Assembly: GCA_020445745.1 (NCBI GenBank)
Contig: JAGRGB010000046.1
Location: 1-64,000 of the forward strand
Reading direction: 5' to 3'
Origin: Rhodocyclaceae bacterium
GTDB lineage: Bacteria > Pseudomonadota > Gammaproteobacteria > Burkholderiales > Rhodocyclaceae
DNA length: 64,000 bases
The notes under the pieces were generated by a model. That model made no database searches. It was not told the DNA's origin and saw only the letters and a list, made by a program, of their open reading frames with translations. Positions 1 to 9,847 of this stretch are shown here, in pieces. Position 1 is the stretch's first letter; each line of letters opens with the position of its first letter. The position numbers and the translations under genes are program-made.

Positions 1-423
1 CGCTACGTGACCTACGCTGACTTCTGGATTCAGGATCAGGAATACCGTGATCCCGACACTGGCGAATCGTTCGATCGGTCGGCGCTCAACGCTGAACTGG
101 AAAAGATCGAGAAGCCGGCCGGCATCAGCAACCCGAAGGACTTCCGTAACGAGATCGTCAACTTCGTGCTGCGGGCGCGGGCCAAGAATGCCGGCAAGAA
201 CCCGAGCTGGACGTCCTACGAGAAGCTGCGTTCGGTGATCGAGAAGAAGATGTTCTCGAACACCGAGGACCTGCTGCCGGTGATCAGCTTCAACACCAAG
301 GCCAGCGCCGACGAGCAGAAGAAGCACCAGGACTTCGTCAATCGGATGATCGAAAAGGGTTACACCGAGAAGCAGGTGCGCTTGCTGTGCGAATGGTACC
401 TGCGGGTACGCAAGGCTTCCTGA
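1..423 (+). CDS. prkA: PrkA family serine protein kinase, C-terminal end (5' truncated)
   Basis: About 140 codons, open to the left edge, so the start and the N-terminal AAA+ part lie outside the window (the family is about 640 residues). The visible part is the C-terminal PrkA domain, with the typical YADFWIQDQEYRDPDTGE stretch and a lysine/arginine-rich helical end. PrkA proteins are cytoplasmic stress-related kinases or AAA+ proteins. The identification rests on this sequence and on the order prkA, yeaH, spoVR, which is conserved across proteobacteria (yeaG-yeaH and ycgB in E. coli). The gap to yeaH is about 60 bases, so the two are probably co-transcribed. Confidence 0.93.
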   Translation, partial: RYVTYADFWIQDQEYRDPDTGESFDRSALNAELEKIEKPAGISNPKDFRNEIVNFVLRARAKNAGKNPSWTSYEKLRSVIEKKMFSNTEDLLPVISFNTKASADEQKKHQDFVNRMIEKGYTEKQVRLLCEWYLRVRKAS

Positions 424-484
424 CCGCGGGGTGGTCCGGGGCGCTCCCGGACCGCCGATCCGAGGCAACTGCCGGGAGGGCTGC

Positions 485-1750
485 ATGGTCCGCATCATCG
501 ACCGCCGCTTCGACAGCAAGAAGAAGAGCGCCGTCAATCGGCAGCGCTTCATGCGCCGTTTCAAGCACCAGATCCGCCGCGCGGTCTCCGATGCGATCGG
601 TGGCCGCTCGATCCGCGACGTCGATTCGGGCGAGAACATCTCGATTCCGTCCAAGGATCTTTCGGAGCCCCAGTTCCAGCACGGCGAAGGGGGCGTCTGG
701 GAGACCGTGTTCTCGGGCAACGATCGTTTCTCGAGTGGAGACCGCATCAACCGTCCACCCCCTGGTGGCGGCCAGGGTGGCGGCAGCTCGGCCAGCAACG
801 AGGGCGAAGGCGAGGACGACTTCGTCTTCCAGCTGAACCGCGAAGAGTTCCTCGACCTGTTCTTCGAGGACCTCGAACTGCCGAACCTGGTACGCACCCA
901 GCTCGCCCAGCTGGTCGAGTACAAGAGCCATCGCGCCGGTTTCACCAACGACGGCGTGCCGGCCAACATCAACATCATCCGCTCGCTGCGCGGCGCCCTC
1001 GGCCGACGCCTCGCCCTCGGCGCACCCCACTGGGCGGAGATCCGCGAACTGCAGGAGGAACTCGACGAGAAGCGCGAGGCGCTGGGCGAGGATCACGAGG
1101 AGGTGCAGGAACTGGCCGAGAAGATCGCACGGCTGCGCGCGCGGATCGAGGCCATCCCGTTCATCGACAGCTACGATCTGCGCTACAACAACCGCGTCAA
1201 GGTGCCCAAGCCGACGACCAGCGCGGTGATGTTCTGCGTGATGGACGTCTCGGGTTCGATGGACGAGGAGAAGAAATCCACCGCCAAGCGCTTCTTCATG
1301 CTGCTCTACCTGTTCCTGCTGCGCACCTACGAGCGCATCGAGGTGGTGTTCATCCGCCACCACACCATTGCCAAGGAGGTGGACGAGGAGGATTTCTTCC
1401 ACTCCCGCGAGTCGGGCGGTACCGTGGTGTCGAGCGCATTGGTGATGATGCGCGACATCATCCGCGACCGCTACGGCAGCGGCGCGTGGAACATCTACGG
1501 CGCCCAGGCCTCGGACGGTGACAACTGGGAGAACGACTCTCCCCAGTGCCGCGAACTGCTCGATGCCACGATCCTGCCCTTCTGCCAGTATTTTGCGTAC
1601 ATCGAGATCACCCCGGGCGAGCCCCAGAATCTGTGGCGCGAGTACCAGGTCCTGCAGGCCAGCCACGCCAACTTTGCGATGCAGCGCATCGAGAACATGG
1701 GCGACATCTATCCGGTGTTCCGTGAACTGTTCAAGAAGAGCCTGATATGA
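485..1750 (+). CDS. yeaH: YeaH/YhbH family (DUF444) protein with VWA-like domain
   Basis: 421 residues, the usual DUF444 length. A basic N-terminus (residues 1-40) is followed by a Gly/Ser-rich linker (about 93-111), a charged helical segment likely to form a coiled coil (about 185-222) and a von Willebrand A-like domain with a MIDAS-type DVSGSM motif at residues 254-259. I chose the ATG at 485 because GGGAGGG lies just upstream at 474-480; an in-frame GTG at 431 would add an arginine/proline-rich tail not typical of the family. It sits between prkA and spoVR and presumably works with them in the stationary-phase/stress response. The molecular role is not established. Confidence 0.93.
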   Translation: MVRIIDRRFDSKKKSAVNRQRFMRRFKHQIRRAVSDAIGGRSIRDVDSGENISIPSKDLSEPQFQHGEGGVWETVFSGNDRFSSGDRINRPPPGGGQGGGSSASNEGEGEDDFVFQLNREEFLDLFFEDLELPNLVRTQLAQLVEYKSHRAGFTNDGVPANINIIRSLRGALGRRLALGAPHWAEIRELQEELDEKREALGEDHEEVQELAEKIARLRARIEAIPFIDSYDLRYNNRVKVPKPTTSAVMFCVMDVSGSMDEEKKSTAKRFFMLLYLFLLRTYERIEVVFIRHHTIAKEVDEEDFFHSRESGGTVVSSALVMMRDIIRDRYGSGAWNIYGAQASDGDNWENDSPQCRELLDATILPFCQYFAYIEITPGEPQNLWREYQVLQASHANFAMQRIENMGDIYPVFRELFKKSLI

Positions 1751-1877
1751 ACTATGCCCGTGCCCACCGGTGTGCTGCGGTATCCGGTAGACACCGCCGG
1801 GCGCACGCGCGCGGCCCTCTGCAGCACCACGCAGGCGAGGGAAGCGGGTGCAGCACGCGGCGTGAGAGAGGCCTGAC

Positions 1878-3398
1878 ATGAAGCGAGAGACACCGCACAA
1901 GCCGCTGCCGGCCAATTCCGAGTGGTCGTTCGAGCTGATCGATGCCTACCACAAGGAAATTGCCAGGGTCGCCGACGACTTCGGACTGGACACCTATCCG
2001 AACCAGGTCGAGATCATCACCGCCGAGCAGATGATGGATGCCTATGCCTCGGTGGGCATGCCGGTCAACTACAATCACTGGTCCTTCGGCAAGCACTTCC
2101 TGTCCACCGAGAAGAGCTACAAGCGCGGTCAGATGGGGCTGGCCTACGAGATCGTGATCAACTCCAATCCCTGCATCGCCTATCTCATGGAAGAGAACAC
2201 CATGACGATGCAGGCGCTGGTGATCGCCCATGCCGCCTACGGTCACAACTCCTTCTTCAAGGGCAACTACCTTTTCCGCACGTGGACCAACGCCGACGCG
2301 ATCATCGACTACCTGCTGTTCGCCCGCAGCTACATCGCCCAGTGCGAGGAGCGCTACGGCGAGGAAGAGGTCGAGCTGCTGCTGGATTCCTGTCATGCAC
2401 TGATGAGCGTCGGCGTCGATCGCTACAAGCGGCCGGCCAAGCTGTCGATGGCCAAGGAGCAGTTGCGCCAGCAGGAGCGCGAGGCGTACATGCAGAGCCA
2501 GGTCAACCAGCTGTGGCGAACGCTGCCGTTCCAGGAGACCCGCGCGACTGCCGAGTCCGAGCGCCGCTTTCCGGCCGAGCCCGAGGAGAACCTGCTCTAC
2601 TTCATCGAGAAGCACGCGCCCCTGCTCGAGCCGTGGCAGCGCGAGGTCGTGCGCATCGTGCGCAAGGTCGCCCAGTACTTCTTCCCCCAGCGCCAGACCC
2701 AGGTCATGAACGAGGGCTGGGCCACGTTCTGGCACTACACGCTGCTGAACAAGCTGTTCGACGAGGGCTACCTTGCCGACAGCTTCATGCTCGAGTTCCT
2801 GCAGTCCCATACCAACGTGGTGATGCAGCCGCCCTACAACGTGCCCTGGCACCGGGGCATCAACCCGTACGCGCTGGGGTTTTCGATGTGGCAGGACATT
2901 CGCCGCATCTGTGAACACCCGACCGACGAGGATCGCGCCTGGTTCCCCGACATCGCCGGCAGCAACTGGCTCGAGACCTTCGACTTCGCGATGCGCAACT
3001 TCAAGGACGAGAGCTTCGTCGCGCAATACCTGTCGCCGAAGGTGATGCGCGATTTCCGCATGTTCGCGATCGAGGACGACGAAAGGGAGAGCAAGCTTCG
3101 GGTTTCGGCGATCCATGACGATTTGGGCTTCCGGCGCATCCGGGAGGTACTGTCCGAGCAGTACAACCTCGGCAACCGCGAACCCTACATCCAGGTGTGG
3201 AACGTAGATCTTCGCGGCGACCGCTCGCTGACCCTGCGCCACCACGAACACAAGCGCCGGCCGCTGGGCAAGACCATCGATCAGGTTATGAAGCATCTGG
3301 CCCGCCTGTGGGGCTTCACCGTGCGCCTCGAAACTCTCAAGCCCGACGGCAGCATCGAGTTGCTCCAGGAAGCCCGCATCGAGCGGCGAGACCCATAA
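1878..3398 (+). CDS. spoVR: SpoVR family protein (YcgB-like)
   Basis: 506 residues, full length for the SpoVR/YcgB family of cytoplasmic proteins of unknown mechanism, named for a Bacillus gene involved in spore cortex formation. Family-typical stretches include VGMPVNYNHWSFGKHF, NEGWATFWHYTLLNKL and HRGINPYALGFSMWQDI; the His/Glu-rich NEGWATFWH region resembles a metal-binding segment, though catalysis is not demonstrated. ATG start at 1878, just after GAGAGAGGCCTGAC. It completes the prkA-yeaH-spoVR triad; a 127-base gap separates it from yeaH. A GC-rich hairpin follows before the nap promoter. Confidence 0.95.
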   Translation: MKRETPHKPLPANSEWSFELIDAYHKEIARVADDFGLDTYPNQVEIITAEQMMDAYASVGMPVNYNHWSFGKHFLSTEKSYKRGQMGLAYEIVINSNPCIAYLMEENTMTMQALVIAHAAYGHNSFFKGNYLFRTWTNADAIIDYLLFARSYIAQCEERYGEEEVELLLDSCHALMSVGVDRYKRPAKLSMAKEQLRQQEREAYMQSQVNQLWRTLPFQETRATAESERRFPAEPEENLLYFIEKHAPLLEPWQREVVRIVRKVAQYFFPQRQTQVMNEGWATFWHYTLLNKLFDEGYLADSFMLEFLQSHTNVVMQPPYNVPWHRGINPYALGFSMWQDIRRICEHPTDEDRAWFPDIAGSNWLETFDFAMRNFKDESFVAQYLSPKVMRDFRMFAIEDDERESKLRVSAIHDDLGFRRIREVLSEQYNLGNREPYIQVWNVDLRGDRSLTLRHHEHKRRPLGKTIDQVMKHLARLWGFTVRLETLKPDGSIELLQEARIERRDP

Positions 3399-3472
3399 CC
3401 GGCGCCTCGCTCGGGGCATATCGCCCGAAGTCGGGGGAATTGCCACCCGATTCCGGGTCTTTTCCACCGATT

Positions 3473-3492
3473 GCGCCCGGCCGGGCGGGCGC
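3473..3492 (+). terminator. GC hairpin after spoVR
   Basis: GCGCCCG (3473-3479) and CGGGCGC (3486-3492) form a perfect 7-bp stem with a 6-base loop, 74 bases after the spoVR stop. There is no run of T afterwards (AGTCTTGACC), so intrinsic termination is uncertain. It lies immediately before the FNR box of the nap operon. Confidence 0.35.
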
Positions 3493-3496
3493 AGTC

Positions 3497-3510
3497 TTGA
3501 CCCCTGTCAA
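3497..3510. promoter_or_regulatory. FNR/Dnr box of the nap operon
   Basis: TTGAC-CCCT-GTCAA is a perfect FNR-family dyad (TTGA-N6-TCAA), centred at 3503.5. Class II activation puts the start of transcription 41.5 bases downstream, near 3545, and the -10 element at 3533-3538, where GACCAT matches TATAAT at 3 of 6 positions. This geometry favours the GTG at 3573 as the napF start. The Dnr-type regulator at 15320-15997 in this window has the E-x-x-S-R recognition helix suited to TTGA half-sites. Confidence 0.8.
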
Positions 3511-3572
3511 GGACGGCTGATGGGGTGTGGACGACCATCCGCCGTAGTCCAAGAGTTCCCGGAGCCGTTCGC

Positions 3573-4064
3573 GTGCATCCACGACGCCGTCAGTTTCTCC
3601 GTGCACCGATTTCCGCGGCGACGCCGCCGCGACGCCCTCCGAACGCGGTACACGAACATCGCCTGGCGCTGCTGTGCGACGCCTGCGGCGAGTGCGTCGC
3701 GGCATGCCCGACCGACATCATCGTGCTTCGCGACGGACTTCCGGAACTCGACTTCTCCCGTGGCGAATGCCGGCTGTGCGGCGACTGCGCGCGCGCCTGC
3801 AAGCCCGCCGCGCTGGCACCGGCAGACGCCGTGCGGCTCGATCTGCGGGCGCGGATAGGGGCCACCTGCCTGGCGATCCGCGGCGTCGAGTGCCGCATCT
3901 GCGGTGATCACTGCGAAGCCGGGGCAATTCGCTTCCGCCCGGCGCGCGGCGGCATTCGACTGCCGGAAATCGTTCCCGATGCGTGCACCGGCTGCGGCGC
4001 CTGTTTCGCGCCATGCCCGGAGGCGGCCATCGACATCCATCCGATCATGGAGTGCAGCACATGA
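3573..4064 (+). CDS. napF: Ferredoxin-type protein NapF
   Basis: 163 residues. Cytoplasmic 4Fe-4S protein associated with maturation or electron supply of periplasmic nitrate reductase. It shows CDACGECVAACP, CRLCGDCARACK and CTGCGACFAPCP cluster motifs, plus a CRICGDHC segment. The N-terminus contains RRRQFLR, as is common in NapF. I chose GTG 3573 because GGAG at 3561-3564 lies 8 bases upstream and because the FNR box predicts a transcript start near 3545; a GTG at 3525 would precede that start. First gene of napFDAGHBC; its TGA overlaps the napD ATG (ATGA). Confidence 0.9.
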   Translation: MHPRRRQFLRAPISAATPPRRPPNAVHEHRLALLCDACGECVAACPTDIIVLRDGLPELDFSRGECRLCGDCARACKPAALAPADAVRLDLRARIGATCLAIRGVECRICGDHCEAGAIRFRPARGGIRLPEIVPDACTGCGACFAPCPEAAIDIHPIMECST

Positions 4065-4315
4065 AGATTGTCAGCCTGGTCCTGCGCACGCGTGCCGAGG
4101 ACATCGAAGCCCTGCGACTCGGCGCCGAGAAGATCGCCGGTGTCGAATGGCAGACCGTCGATGCGGACCGCGGCCTCGCCGTCGTCACCGTCGAGGACGG
4201 CGCGGGTTACGCCCTTTCCGACTCGATGATCGCGGTCGGCCGGCTCCCTGAAGTTCTCAGCCTGACCCTCGCCTACGAATATACCGATGAAGGTCTCGAA
4301 TCACAGGAGGCATGA
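4061..4315 (+). CDS. napD: NapD, chaperone for the NapA Tat signal
   Basis: 84 residues, the normal NapD length. NapD is a small cytoplasmic ferredoxin-fold protein that binds the twin-arginine signal peptide of NapA and delays export until cofactors are inserted (family knowledge). The alternating short beta strands and the position between napF and napA support the call. It overlaps napF by 4 bases at the start and napA by 4 bases at the end, so translation is probably coupled throughout. Confidence 0.93.
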   Translation: MKIVSLVLRTRAEDIEALRLGAEKIAGVEWQTVDADRGLAVVTVEDGAGYALSDSMIAVGRLPEVLSLTLAYEYTDEGLESQEA

Positions 4316-6861
4316 CCATGAGCATGAATCGACGCGAGTTCATCAAGACCAACGCGGTCGCCGCTGCGGCGACCACGGCCGGTATCTCGATACCGGTGGT
4401 CGCCCAGGCCGCGGAGACGATGGCCACCGACATCCGCTGGGACAAGGCGCCCTGCCGCTTCTGCGGTACCGGCTGCTCGGTGCTCGTGGGCGTGCAGGAC
4501 GGGCGCGTCGTCGGCACCCAGGGTGATCCGGACGCGCCGGTCAACCGGGGCCTGAACTGCATCAAGGGCTATTTCCTGTCCAAGATCATGTACGGCGGAG
4601 ATCGCCTCACGCGGCCGCTGTTGCGCATGAAGGATGGCAAGTACGCCAAGGACGGCGATTTCACGCCGGTCAGTTGGGACCAGGCCTTCGACATCATGGC
4701 CGACAAGTGGAAGGCAGCGCTCGCGGCCGACCTGGCGGCCAATGCGGGCAAGGCGGCGAACGAGCTGACCTCGTCGGTCGGCATGTTCGGTTCGGGCCAA
4801 TGGACGGTGTGGGAAGGCTACGCCGCCTCGAAGCTGTGGAAGGCCGGCTTCCGCTCCAACAACATCGATCCCAATGCGCGCCACTGCATGGCCTCGGCGG
4901 TGGCCGGCTTCATCCGCACCTTCGGCATCGACGAGCCGATGGGCTGCTACGACGACCTCGAGAACGCCGACGCCTTCGTGCTGTGGGGCTCGAACATGGC
5001 CGAGATGCACCCGATCCTGTGGTCGCGCCTGACCGACCGGCGGCTGACCCACAAGGGCTGCGAAGTGCACGTGCTGTCCACCTTCGAGCACCGCTCGTTC
5101 GAACTGGCCGACAACGGCATGATCTTCACGCCGCAGACCGACCTGGCGATCCTCAACTACATCGCCAACTTCATCATCCAGAACAAGGCCGTCAACACCG
5201 AGTTCGTCACCAAGCATACCGGTTTCAAGCGCGGCAACACGGACATCGGCTACGGCCTGCGGCCGACGGATCCGAGGGAGCAGAGCGCCAAGAATGCCGG
5301 CGCGGCCGGTGGCGCCAGCCCGATGAGCTTCGAGGAATTCGCCGAGTTCGTCTCCGAATACACGCTCGACAAGGTCGCCCAGCTCTCCGGTGTTCCCGCC
5401 GAACGACTCGAACGCCTGGCCAGGCTGTATGCCGACCCTTCCAAGAAGGTGGTGTCCTACTGGACGATGGGCTTCAATCAGCACACCCGCGGCACCTGGG
5501 CCAACAACCTGATCTACAACGTCCATCTGCTCACCGGCAAGATCTCGATACCCGGCTGTGGCCCGTTCTCGCTGACCGGCCAGCCTTCCGCCTGCGGCAC
5601 CGCCCGCGAGGTCGGCACCTTCGCCCATCGCCTGCCCGCCGATCTGGTGGTGGCCAAGCCCGAGCACCGGGCGATCTCGGAAAAGATCTGGAAGCTGCCC
5701 GAGGGCTTCCTGAACGGCAAGGTCGGCTACCACGCCGTGCTGCAGAGCCGGATGCTGAAGGACGGCAAGCTCAAGTGCTACTGGGTGACCTGCAACAACA
5801 ACATGCAGGCCGGCCCGAACACCAACGACGAGACCTACCCGGGATGGCGCAATCCGGACACCTTCGTCGTCGTCTCCGATCCGTACCCGACCGTCTCGGC
5901 GCTGTCGGCCGACCTGATCCTGCCCACCGCGATGTGGGCCGAGAAGCAAGGCGCCTACGGCAACGCCGAGCGCCGCACCCAGTTCTGGCGCCAGCAGGTG
6001 GCGCCGCCGGGCGAGTCCAGGTCCGATCTGTGGCAGTTCGTCGAGTTCTCGAAGCGCATCAAGGTCGACGAAGCCTGGCCGGCCGAGATGATCGCCAAGG
6101 CGCCGCAATACAGGGGCAAGACCCTGTACCAGGTGCTGTTCGCCAACGGCCAGGTGGACAAGTTCCCGCTGTCTGACGTCGCGAAGGCCAACGGTCACGC
6201 CTGGAGCGACTACATGAACGACGAGTCGCGCGAACTGGGCTACTACCTGCAGAAGGGACTGTTCGAGGAATACGCCAGCTTCGGCCGCGGCCATGGCCAC
6301 GACCTGGCGGACTTCGACGCCTATCACAAGGCCCGCGGCCTGCGCTGGCCGGTGGTCGACGGCAAGGAGACGCTGTGGCGCTTCCGCGAGGGCTACGACC
6401 CCTATGTCAGCGCCGGGGCCGACATCGAGTTCTACGGCAAGCCGGACAAGCGCGCGGTGATCTTCGCCCTGCCCTACGAGCCGCCGGCCGAGAGCCCGGA
6501 CACGGACTACGACATGTGGCTGTGTACCGGCCGCGTGCTGGAGCACTGGCACACAGGGTCGATGACCCGCCGCGTGCCGGAACTGCACCGCTCGGTGCCG
6601 GAGGCCCAGGTCTTCATGAACCCGGACGACGCTGCCCGCCGCGGCCTGCAGCGTGGCATGAAGGTCCAGGTCGCGTCGCGCCGCGGCGAAATCGTCGCCA
6701 CCCTGGAGACCCGCGGCCGCAACAAGCCGCCGATCGGGCTGATCTTCATCCCCTTCTTCGACGAGGGCCGGCTGGTCAACAAGCTCACGCTCGACGCCAC
6801 CTGCCCGATCTCGAAGGAAACCGACTTCAAGAAGTGCGCGGTCAAGGTCACCAAGGCCTGA
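4312..6861 (+). CDS. napA: Periplasmic nitrate reductase catalytic subunit NapA
   Basis: 849 residues. Molybdopterin enzyme reducing nitrate to nitrite in the periplasm. It starts with a Tat signal ([11 protein letters not shown], cleavage after AQA near residue 33). The single 4Fe-4S cluster is bound by Cys48, Cys51, Cys55 and Cys83 (CRFCGTGC then NCIKGY). The molybdenum ligand is predicted to be Cys192 in NARHCMASA. Length and motifs match the proteobacterial NapA family. Its partners here are NapB and NapC for electron transfer and NapD for export. The coding sequence appears intact. Confidence 0.98.
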   Translation: MTMSMNRREFIKTNAVAAAATTAGISIPVVAQAAETMATDIRWDKAPCRFCGTGCSVLVGVQDGRVVGTQGDPDAPVNRGLNCIKGYFLSKIMYGGDRLTRPLLRMKDGKYAKDGDFTPVSWDQAFDIMADKWKAALAADLAANAGKAANELTSSVGMFGSGQWTVWEGYAASKLWKAGFRSNNIDPNARHCMASAVAGFIRTFGIDEPMGCYDDLENADAFVLWGSNMAEMHPILWSRLTDRRLTHKGCEVHVLSTFEHRSFELADNGMIFTPQTDLAILNYIANFIIQNKAVNTEFVTKHTGFKRGNTDIGYGLRPTDPREQSAKNAGAAGGASPMSFEEFAEFVSEYTLDKVAQLSGVPAERLERLARLYADPSKKVVSYWTMGFNQHTRGTWANNLIYNVHLLTGKISIPGCGPFSLTGQPSACGTAREVGTFAHRLPADLVVAKPEHRAISEKIWKLPEGFLNGKVGYHAVLQSRMLKDGKLKCYWVTCNNNMQAGPNTNDETYPGWRNPDTFVVVSDPYPTVSALSADLILPTAMWAEKQGAYGNAERRTQFWRQQVAPPGESRSDLWQFVEFSKRIKVDEAWPAEMIAKAPQYRGKTLYQVLFANGQVDKFPLSDVAKANGHAWSDYMNDESRELGYYLQKGLFEEYASFGRGHGHDLADFDAYHKARGLRWPVVDGKETLWRFREGYDPYVSAGADIEFYGKPDKRAVIFALPYEPPAESPDTDYDMWLCTGRVLEHWHTGSMTRRVPELHRSVPEAQVFMNPDDAARRGLQRGMKVQVASRRGEIVATLETRGRNKPPIGLIFIPFFDEGRLVNKLTLDATCPISKETDFKKCAVKVTKA

Positions 6862-6928
6862 TCGAACGAAAGTTCCGGTCCCGCCACGACCGCTGGCGGG
6901 ATCGGCCCTGCAAAGCACCCAAGTCCTG

Positions 6929-7777
6929 ATGATCAACCAGCGCCCTGCCGAACCGGCCTCGCAAGTTCCGCTCCGCTCCCGCCGCCGATTCCTCAAGGAA
7001 ATGGCCGGCGCGGCCGGCGGTGCCTGCCTGCTGTCGCTGGGGGCGGGGATGATCGCCGCGGAAGCGGCGGCCCGCCCGGCAACCACACTGCGACCGCCGG
7101 GCGCGCTGGCGGAAGCCGACTTCCTCGCGGCCTGCGTGCGCTGCGGCCTGTGCGTGCGCGACTGCCCGTACGACACCCTCAGGCTCGCCGAGCTGGGTGA
7201 CAACGTCGCCACCGGCACACCGTACTTCGAGGCACGTGCCGTGCCCTGCGAGATGTGCGAGGACGTCCCCTGCGTCGCGGCCTGCCCCACCGGCGCCCTC
7301 GATCACGACTTGACCGACATCGCCAAGGCACGCATGGGCCTGGCGGTGCTGATCGATCACGAGACCTGCCTGAACTTCCTCGGCCTGCGCTGCGACGTCT
7401 GCTACCGCGTGTGTCCGCTGATCGACCATGCGATCACGCTCGAACTGGTGCATAACCCGCGATCCGACCGCCACGCCATGATGTTGCCGACGGTGCATTC
7501 GGACGCGTGCACCGGCTGCGGCAAGTGCGAGCACGCCTGCGTACTGCCGGAGGCCGCGATCAGGGTCCTGCCCCACCGACTGGCCCAGGGCAAGGCCGCC
7601 GAGCACTACCGCAAGGGCTGGGAAGAGAAGGAACGGGCCGGCGGATCGCTGATCGGCGAGCAGACTCAGCTTCCGATGCGCGGTCTCGAAGACCGCAGCT
7701 ACGGCGACACCCGCATCGCCCCGGAGCAGCGGCCCGGCCTACCCGGCGGAGGCCTCGACTCGGGGTGGAAGCCATGA
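6929..7777 (+). CDS. napG: Ferredoxin-type protein NapG
   Basis: 282 residues. Periplasmic polyferredoxin that works with NapH in a quinol-to-NapC/NapAB route (family knowledge). A Tat signal (RSRRRFLKEM, residues 17-26) is followed by a hydrophobic core ending near AAEAAA. Four cysteine groups are visible: CVRCGLCVRDCP, CEMCEDVPCVAACP, CDVCYRVCP and CTGCGKCEHAC. The ATG at 6929 follows napA by 67 bases. The stop overlaps the napH start by 4 bases. Confidence 0.95.
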   Translation: MINQRPAEPASQVPLRSRRRFLKEMAGAAGGACLLSLGAGMIAAEAAARPATTLRPPGALAEADFLAACVRCGLCVRDCPYDTLRLAELGDNVATGTPYFEARAVPCEMCEDVPCVAACPTGALDHDLTDIAKARMGLAVLIDHETCLNFLGLRCDVCYRVCPLIDHAITLELVHNPRSDRHAMMLPTVHSDACTGCGKCEHACVLPEAAIRVLPHRLAQGKAAEHYRKGWEEKERAGGSLIGEQTQLPMRGLEDRSYGDTRIAPEQRPGLPGGGLDSGWKP

Positions 7778-8676
7778 GCGGCGCCGGCGGCAGCGAGGGT
7801 TCGCTGCATTCGCGCCATTCGGCGATCGCGCGACCCGGGCAGGAAGCCGTCGCGGTCAAGGGCTGGCTGCGCGCCCACAAGTGGCTGCTGCTGCGCCGCG
7901 TTTCGCAGGTCTCGATACTTGCCCTGTTCCTGGCCGGGCCGTGGCTCGGCGTCTGGATCGTCAAGGGCAACCTGTCTTCGAGCCTGACCCTCGACGTGCT
8001 GCCGCTGACCGACCCGTACCTGCTGCTGCAGTCCCTCGCCGCCGGCCATCCTCCCTTCCGCGAAGCCCTGTGGGGCGCCGGCATCGTGGCCGCGTGCTAC
8101 CTGGTGGTGGGGGGTCGCGTCTACTGCAGCTGGGTCTGCCCGATGAACATCGTCACCGACGGCGCAGCCTGGCTGCGGCGGCGCCTCGGCCTCAAGGGCG
8201 GCAAGGCGCCCAGCGCTCACACCCGCTACTGGCTGCTCGCCTTCACCGTCGCCGCCGCCGCACTCACCGGCTCGCTGGCGTGGGAGTGGGTCAATCCGGT
8301 GTCGATGCTGCAGCGCGCCCTGATCTTCGGGTTCGGCCTGTCCTGGGGCATCGTGCTCGCCGTCTTCCTCTACGACCTGTTGATCGCCAGCCGCGGATGG
8401 TGTGGCCACGTCTGCCCGATGGGTGCCTTCTACGGCCTGCTCGGGATGCGATCGCTGCTGCGCGTGAGCGCGGCGCGCCGCGACGCCTGCAACGACTGCA
8501 TGGACTGCTTCGCGGTGTGCCCGGAACCCCAGGTCATCCGCCCGGCCCTGAAGGGTGCCGGCCAGGCGCATCCGGTGATCCTCGACCGGCACTGCACCAA
8601 TTGCGGCCGATGCATCGACGTGTGCAGCCAGGATGTCTTCAGATTGACCACGAGAATCGATAGGAGCGAGTCATGA
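7774..8676 (+). CDS. napH: Quinol dehydrogenase membrane component NapH
   Basis: 300 residues. Inner-membrane protein with about four hydrophobic helices, two CxxxCP motifs on loops (CSWVCPMN and CGHVCPMG) and two C-terminal ferredoxin motifs (CNDCMDCFAVCPE, CTNCGRCIDVC) facing the cytoplasm. It accepts electrons from the quinol pool and passes them with NapG towards nitrate reductase. The ATG at 7774 overlaps the napG TGA, and the TGA overlaps the ATG of napB, consistent with tight operon coupling. Confidence 0.95.
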   Translation: MSGAGGSEGSLHSRHSAIARPGQEAVAVKGWLRAHKWLLLRRVSQVSILALFLAGPWLGVWIVKGNLSSSLTLDVLPLTDPYLLLQSLAAGHPPFREALWGAGIVAACYLVVGGRVYCSWVCPMNIVTDGAAWLRRRLGLKGGKAPSAHTRYWLLAFTVAAAALTGSLAWEWVNPVSMLQRALIFGFGLSWGIVLAVFLYDLLIASRGWCGHVCPMGAFYGLLGMRSLLRVSAARRDACNDCMDCFAVCPEPQVIRPALKGAGQAHPVILDRHCTNCGRCIDVCSQDVFRLTTRIDRSES

Positions 8677-9122
8677 AAACCAAATCCGGAATCCTCTTGC
8701 TGGCGGTGCTGGCGGCGGCCGGGCTCGGACTTCCCCTGGCCGCGTCGGCAGCGGACGCCGTCCGCAGCCTGCGCGGCACGGCGGTCGATCAGGCGGCACA
8801 GCAACCGGGCAACTACGCGGTCGAGAAGGACCACGCCCCAGCCGCCCGCGAATATGTCCAGCAACCGCCGCTGATTCCCCACAAGGTCGACGGCTACAAC
8901 ATCACGACCAACTTCAACAAATGCATGGACTGCCACTCCTGGACTCGTTACCGCGAGACCGGCGCGACCAAGGTCAGCCTGACCCATTTCAAGGACCGTG
9001 ACGGCAAGGAACTGTCCAACATTTCACCGAGGCGCTATTTCTGCAACCAGTGCCACGTCGCCCAGACCGACGCCAAGCCACTGATAGATAACAGTTTCAG
9101 GAAGGCCGAAGGGCTTAAATAA
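8673..9122 (+). CDS. napB: Diheme cytochrome c subunit NapB
   Basis: 149 residues with a Sec signal peptide (cleavage after AASA, about residue 26). Two heme c sites: CMDCH (Cys84-His88) and CNQCH (Cys124-His128), with His70 and His105 as the likely distal ligands. NapB forms the NapAB complex in the periplasm and passes electrons from NapC to NapA. Start overlaps napH; AGGAGCG precedes the ATG. Confidence 0.97.
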   Translation: MKTKSGILLLAVLAAAGLGLPLAASAADAVRSLRGTAVDQAAQQPGNYAVEKDHAPAAREYVQQPPLIPHKVDGYNITTNFNKCMDCHSWTRYRETGATKVSLTHFKDRDGKELSNISPRRYFCNQCHVAQTDAKPLIDNSFRKAEGLK

Positions 9123-9134
9123 GGGGGCAGAGCA

Positions 9135-9764
9135 ATGCGCCAGTACAACAACGGAGGTGGCCTCTGGGGCCGCCTGCGAGGGGCCGGGCTGGGCCTGGTG
9201 GTCCTCGTCTTCGTCGCCGGAATCGTCTTCTGGGGTGGCTTCAACACCGCGATGGAATGGACCAACCGGGAGGCTTTCTGCATCTCCTGCCACGAGATGG
9301 AGGAGAACGTCTTCAACGAGTACCGCAACACCATCCATTACACCAATCGCAGCGGCGTCCGCGCGACCTGTCCGGACTGCCACGTGCCGAAGGAGTGGAC
9401 CCACAAGATCATCCGCAAGATCAAGGCTTCGAACGAAGTCTGGCATCATCTGCTCGGCTCGATCGACACGCCCGAGAAATTCGATGCCAAGCGCCTCCAA
9501 CTGGCCCAGAACGAGTGGCGCCGGATGAAGGCCAACGATTCGCGCGAATGCCGCAACTGCCACAACTACGCCTACTTCGACTATTCGATACAGGGACGCC
9601 GCTCGGGCCGCTTGCACCAGAGCGGCTTCGACGAGGGCAAGACCTGCATCGACTGCCACAAGGGCATTGCCCACTCGGTACCGGCGGTGGACCAGGAGAT
9701 CGGCATCGATCGGGGTGGCGCATCGCCGGAGGTGTTCCACCCGCCGGCGCAGCGGCAGGACTGA
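9135..9764 (+). CDS. napC: Tetraheme cytochrome c quinol dehydrogenase NapC
   Basis: 209 residues, NapC/NirT family. One N-terminal transmembrane anchor (about residues 17-36) and four CxxCH sites: CISCH (49), CPDCH (79), CRNCH (139) and CIDCH (171). It oxidises membrane quinol and reduces NapB. GGGGG lies 12 bases before the ATG. Last gene of the nap operon; a long hairpin follows the stop. Confidence 0.97.
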   Translation: MRQYNNGGGLWGRLRGAGLGLVVLVFVAGIVFWGGFNTAMEWTNREAFCISCHEMEENVFNEYRNTIHYTNRSGVRATCPDCHVPKEWTHKIIRKIKASNEVWHHLLGSIDTPEKFDAKRLQLAQNEWRRMKANDSRECRNCHNYAYFDYSIQGRRSGRLHQSGFDEGKTCIDCHKGIAHSVPAVDQEIGIDRGGASPEVFHPPAQRQD

Positions 9765-9768
9765 AAGG

Positions 9769-9797
9769 GGCTCGCCCGCGCCTGGCGCGGGCGAGCC
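9769..9797 (+). terminator. Long hairpin ending the nap operon
   Basis: GGCTCGCCCGCGCC (9769-9782) pairs with GGCGCGGGCGAGCC (9784-9797), a perfect 14-base inverted repeat around a single T (in practice a 12-bp stem with a 5-base loop). It lies 5 bases after the napC stop. The sequence after it (GGATTTCAG) has only a short T run, so termination may be partial, letting some transcription into ccmA. Confidence 0.65.
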
Positions 9798-9847
9798 GGA
9801 TTTCAGCAGATTGCATTCGCGCGTGCGCGCGGCTATCGTTGCGGCCC

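Noticed and set aside
4273-7290. 1005-codon minus-strand frame opposite napA
   Set aside because: Typical GC-rich antisense shadow; napA motifs on the plus strand are unambiguous.
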